Origin: UBA6100 sp049658145
GTDB lineage: Bacteria; Actinomycetota; Coriobacteriia; Anaerosomatales; Anaerosomataceae
Direction of reading: 5' to 3'
NCBI GenBank assembly: GCA_049658145.1
Contig: JBASOJ010000072.1
Coordinates: forward strand, 1 to 7,183
DNA length: 7,183 bases
Part shown: positions 5,684-7,183 of the stretch, piece after piece
Position numbering within the stretch: position 1 is the stretch's first letter
Layout: each line of letters starts with the position of its first letter
The notes under the pieces: model-generated
The model's database searches: none
What the model was told of the DNA's origin: nothing
Seen by the model: the letters and a program-made list of their open reading frames with translations, nothing else
Position numbers and translations under genes: made by a program

Positions 5684-5715
5684 AGGATAGTGCTCATTGC
5701 ACGTATGTTGCAACA
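5684..5715 (-). promoter_or_regulatory. Candidate promoter with overlapping palindrome for the Fic-fold gene
   Basis: On the minus strand TTGCAA (5713-5708) and TATCCT (5689-5684) match four of six consensus bases each of -35 and -10 with an 18-base spacer, giving a short leader before ATG 5641. The -35 box is the centre of the perfect 10-bp palindrome TGTTGCAACA (5706-5715), a plausible operator. Because the gene product has its own winged helix, autoregulation is conceivable but untested. Confidence 0.35.
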
Positions 5716-5937
5716 ACTCTCACATGATGCGGGACTCGCAAATCGCGCTGAGTATGCAGTTTACATCATATGCACTATGTGAATGGACGCACTAGCAACC
5801 ATGTCTATGCGATGTACAGAGATTGACCATACGTTCCGTTCCTCGCAGGATGAGGATGTTCGTCTGCGGGAGACCGACGGGTCGCGTTTAGTTCGCATAC
5901 GGACAGCCAAGACGGAGAACAGGGAAGGGGTGAGGGT
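5716..5937. promoter_or_regulatory. AT-richer divergent intergenic region between Fic-fold and cytochrome b genes
   Basis: This non-coding region separates two divergent genes and is clearly AT-richer at its left half. It holds two direct TATGCA copies (5753-5758 and 5769-5774, 16 bases apart). A TTGACC at 5823-5828 could be a -35 box for the cytochrome b gene, but no good -10 follows at the right distance. The open frames crossing it show no coding character. Confidence 0.3.
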
Positions 5938-6720
5938 ATGGCGGAGCGGGAGCTTCTGTTCGACTCGGCCACGTGGCTCGTGTGGCTGGCGCCGCTTGCC
6001 GGCGTTCTGGCGGCAGGGCTCACACGGCGACGCGACCCGGTGGTCGAAGGTGACAAGGTCCTGCGCCACGACCGTGCGGCGCGACTCGAGCACTGGACCC
6101 ACGGGATCGGTACAGCGGCCTTGCTCGTGAGCGGCATCGCACTGGGTGTCTGGTTCCTGCCATCGTTCGCCGGGAGCGGCGAGCCGGTCTGGAACTGGAT
6201 GAACGTGCACTTCTATGCGGTTGTGGTGTTTCTGTTCGGCACCTTCTACTACGGTGCCAACACGCTTCTGGCGATGAAGCGGTTCAAAGAGCACCTGCCG
6301 ACCAAGAATGCGATCGACTACACCAAGCGCCACTACGGGCTGCTCCTAGGCATCAAGAAGTTCACCTTCCCGCCGGAGCGCAAGTTCTTCGAGTCCGAGA
6401 AGATGGCCTACATCCTGGCCCTGGGCGCCACCTCGGTCATCATCCTCACGGGGCTCCTTAAAGTCGCGGCTCACGCGATCGACGTCCCGGCAGGGCTCAT
6501 GGCGATCGTCACCCCGGCACACGACATCGCGACGGTGGCGATGCTCGCCTTCTTCCTCGCGCACATCTTGTTCGGCGCGATCCTTCCCTCGAGCTGGCCG
6601 GTTTTGAAGTCCATGTTCACCGGCTATGTGTCTCTCGAACACGCGAAGCACGAGCACCCGGGCTGGCTCGCCGAGCTCGGCTACACGGTCGAGGACGAAT
6701 CCGGCACCTCGGCCGTCTGA
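5938..6720 (+). CDS. Membrane cytochrome b subunit (formate dehydrogenase gamma / b561-type)
   Basis: The 260-residue membrane protein has about five hydrophobic segments (about 11-29, 57-75, 90-111, 156-176 and 195-217). It resembles cytochrome b subunits of formate dehydrogenase, hydrogenase and thiosulfate-reductase complexes. RLEHWTHG (49-56) precedes the first core helix, as in the family's R-x-x-HW motif. Candidate haem b ligands are His52 or His55, His91, His195 and His209. FFESEKMAYILALGATSVI (150-168) matches the start of the third core helix in this family. Its role would be to move electrons between the quinone pool and a partner iron-sulfur subunit at the membrane. ATG 5938 follows a purine-rich ribosome binding site (AGGGAAGGGGTGAGGG). 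The iron-sulfur gene starts 27 bases after its stop, so they are probably co-transcribed. The extra N-terminal helix is longer than in minimal family members. The exact enzyme served cannot be told from this subunit. Confidence 0.8.
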   Translation: MAERELLFDSATWLVWLAPLAGVLAAGLTRRRDPVVEGDKVLRHDRAARLEHWTHGIGTAALLVSGIALGVWFLPSFAGSGEPVWNWMNVHFYAVVVFLFGTFYYGANTLLAMKRFKEHLPTKNAIDYTKRHYGLLLGIKKFTFPPERKFFESEKMAYILALGATSVIILTGLLKVAAHAIDVPAGLMAIVTPAHDIATVAMLAFFLAHILFGAILPSSWPVLKSMFTGYVSLEHAKHEHPGWLAELGYTVEDESGTSAV

Positions 6721-6747
6721 GCCTTCAACCACACGAAAGGAACGACG

Positions 6748-7183
6748 ATGGCAGATATCGACAAGAAAGACACTGACGCCAGAACAGGCGTGTCACGCCG
6801 TGAGTTCGTGACGGGAGTGGGCGGCGCGGGTGTGGGCCTCGTGCTCGGCGGCCTCCTCGTCAAGGGCTTCTTCCTCCCGGACGAGGTCTTCGCAGTCCCC
6901 GCCTCCGGCGGCTACCTGCTCGTGGACACGCGGAAATGTGCTGGTTGCACGAGCTGCATGCTCGCCTGCTCGCTCACCCATCACGGTCAAGAGAACTACG
7001 GGCTGTCGCGCATCCAGATCATGCAGAACCCCTACGAGGCATTCCCGAACGACATCGAGATCGCGCAGTGCCGGCAGTGCCCGTACCCGGCGTGCGTGGA
7101 AGCGTGCCCCACCGGTGCCAACCATGCCGACCCCGAGACAGGCGTGCGCATGATCGACGAGAGCAAGTGCATCGGCTGTGAGC
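6748..7183 (+). CDS. Tat-exported [4Fe-4S] ferredoxin-type subunit, 3' end outside window
   Basis: ATG 6748 follows GAAAGGA (6735-6741) with six bases between. The frame is open to the right edge (145 complete codons), so the gene is partial. Residues 15-49 form a twin-arginine signal: VSRREFVTGV, then a Gly/Ala/Leu-rich stretch, GFFLPDEVFA and a possible cleavage region. The mature part has cysteine clusters C64-x2-C67-x2-C70-x3-C74, C108-x2-C111-x4-C116-x3-C120 and a third beginning C141-x2-C144. This is the pattern of multi-cluster electron-transfer subunits (FdhB, DmsB, HycB or aldehyde-oxidoreductase partners). CPTGA (120-124) is typical of the second cluster. It probably carries electrons between an extracytoplasmic catalytic subunit and the upstream cytochrome b. 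The catalytic gene is not in the window, so the substrate is unknown. Confidence 0.87.
   Translation, partial: MADIDKKDTDARTGVSRREFVTGVGGAGVGLVLGGLLVKGFFLPDEVFAVPASGGYLLVDTRKCAGCTSCMLACSLTHHGQENYGLSRIQIMQNPYEAFPNDIEIAQCRQCPYPACVEACPTGANHADPETGVRMIDESKCIGCE

Noticed and set aside
5783..6130. Plus-strand frame of 115 codons upstream of and overlapping the cytochrome b start
   Set aside because: It has no ribosome binding site or motif, overlaps the cytochrome b gene out of frame, and has no coding-like third-position pattern.
1..7183. CRISPR array, tRNA or rRNA gene
   Set aside because: No regularly spaced repeats were seen, and no complete tRNA arms or rRNA signatures were found on either strand by reading.

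Overview
The window reads as a stretch of a high-GC bacterial chromosome with dense coding, GTG starts and strong GC preference at third codon positions. A cytochrome b plus Tat-exported iron-sulfur protein pair suggests anaerobic or respiratory metabolism. A high-GC anaerobic actinobacterium (for example Coriobacteriia-like) would fit, but no phylogenetic marker is present, so this is a guess.

Layout: (1) 1-535, minus strand, the 5' part of a TM1586-type nitroreductase-fold gene that runs off the left edge. (2) 715-2877, plus strand, a tight three-gene unit: a 68-residue protein of unknown function, a two-TM membrane protein ending in a HAMP domain with no output domain, and a RimK-type ATP-grasp ligase. 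(3) 2878-3131, an intergenic region with one perfect and several near-perfect DnaA-box 9-mers and a 14-codon upstream ORF that overlaps the next start. (4) 3132-3659, a four-TM PsiE-family membrane protein. (5) 3660-4333, a region without an intact gene that holds two abutting transposase fossils, an IS3-type C-terminus (plus) and an IS481-type N-terminus (minus), then an unassigned fragment. (6) 4334-5641, minus strand, a Fic-fold protein with a C-terminal winged helix whose catalytic motif is almost completely replaced. It is visibly less GC-rich than its neighbours. (7) 5938 to the right edge, plus strand, a membrane cytochrome b followed by a Tat-signal multi-[4Fe-4S] protein, the start of a membrane-bound oxidoreductase operon whose catalytic subunit would lie to the right.

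How the genes may work together: the 715-2877 genes are 13 and 2 bases apart and are probably co-transcribed, which suggests a membrane-sensing protein linked to an amino-acid ligase. The cytochrome b and iron-sulfur protein would pass electrons between the quinone pool and an extracytoplasmic enzyme. The most unusual gene is the pseudo-Fic protein, which sits in the accessory-looking segment beside the transposon remains and is divergent from the redox operon.
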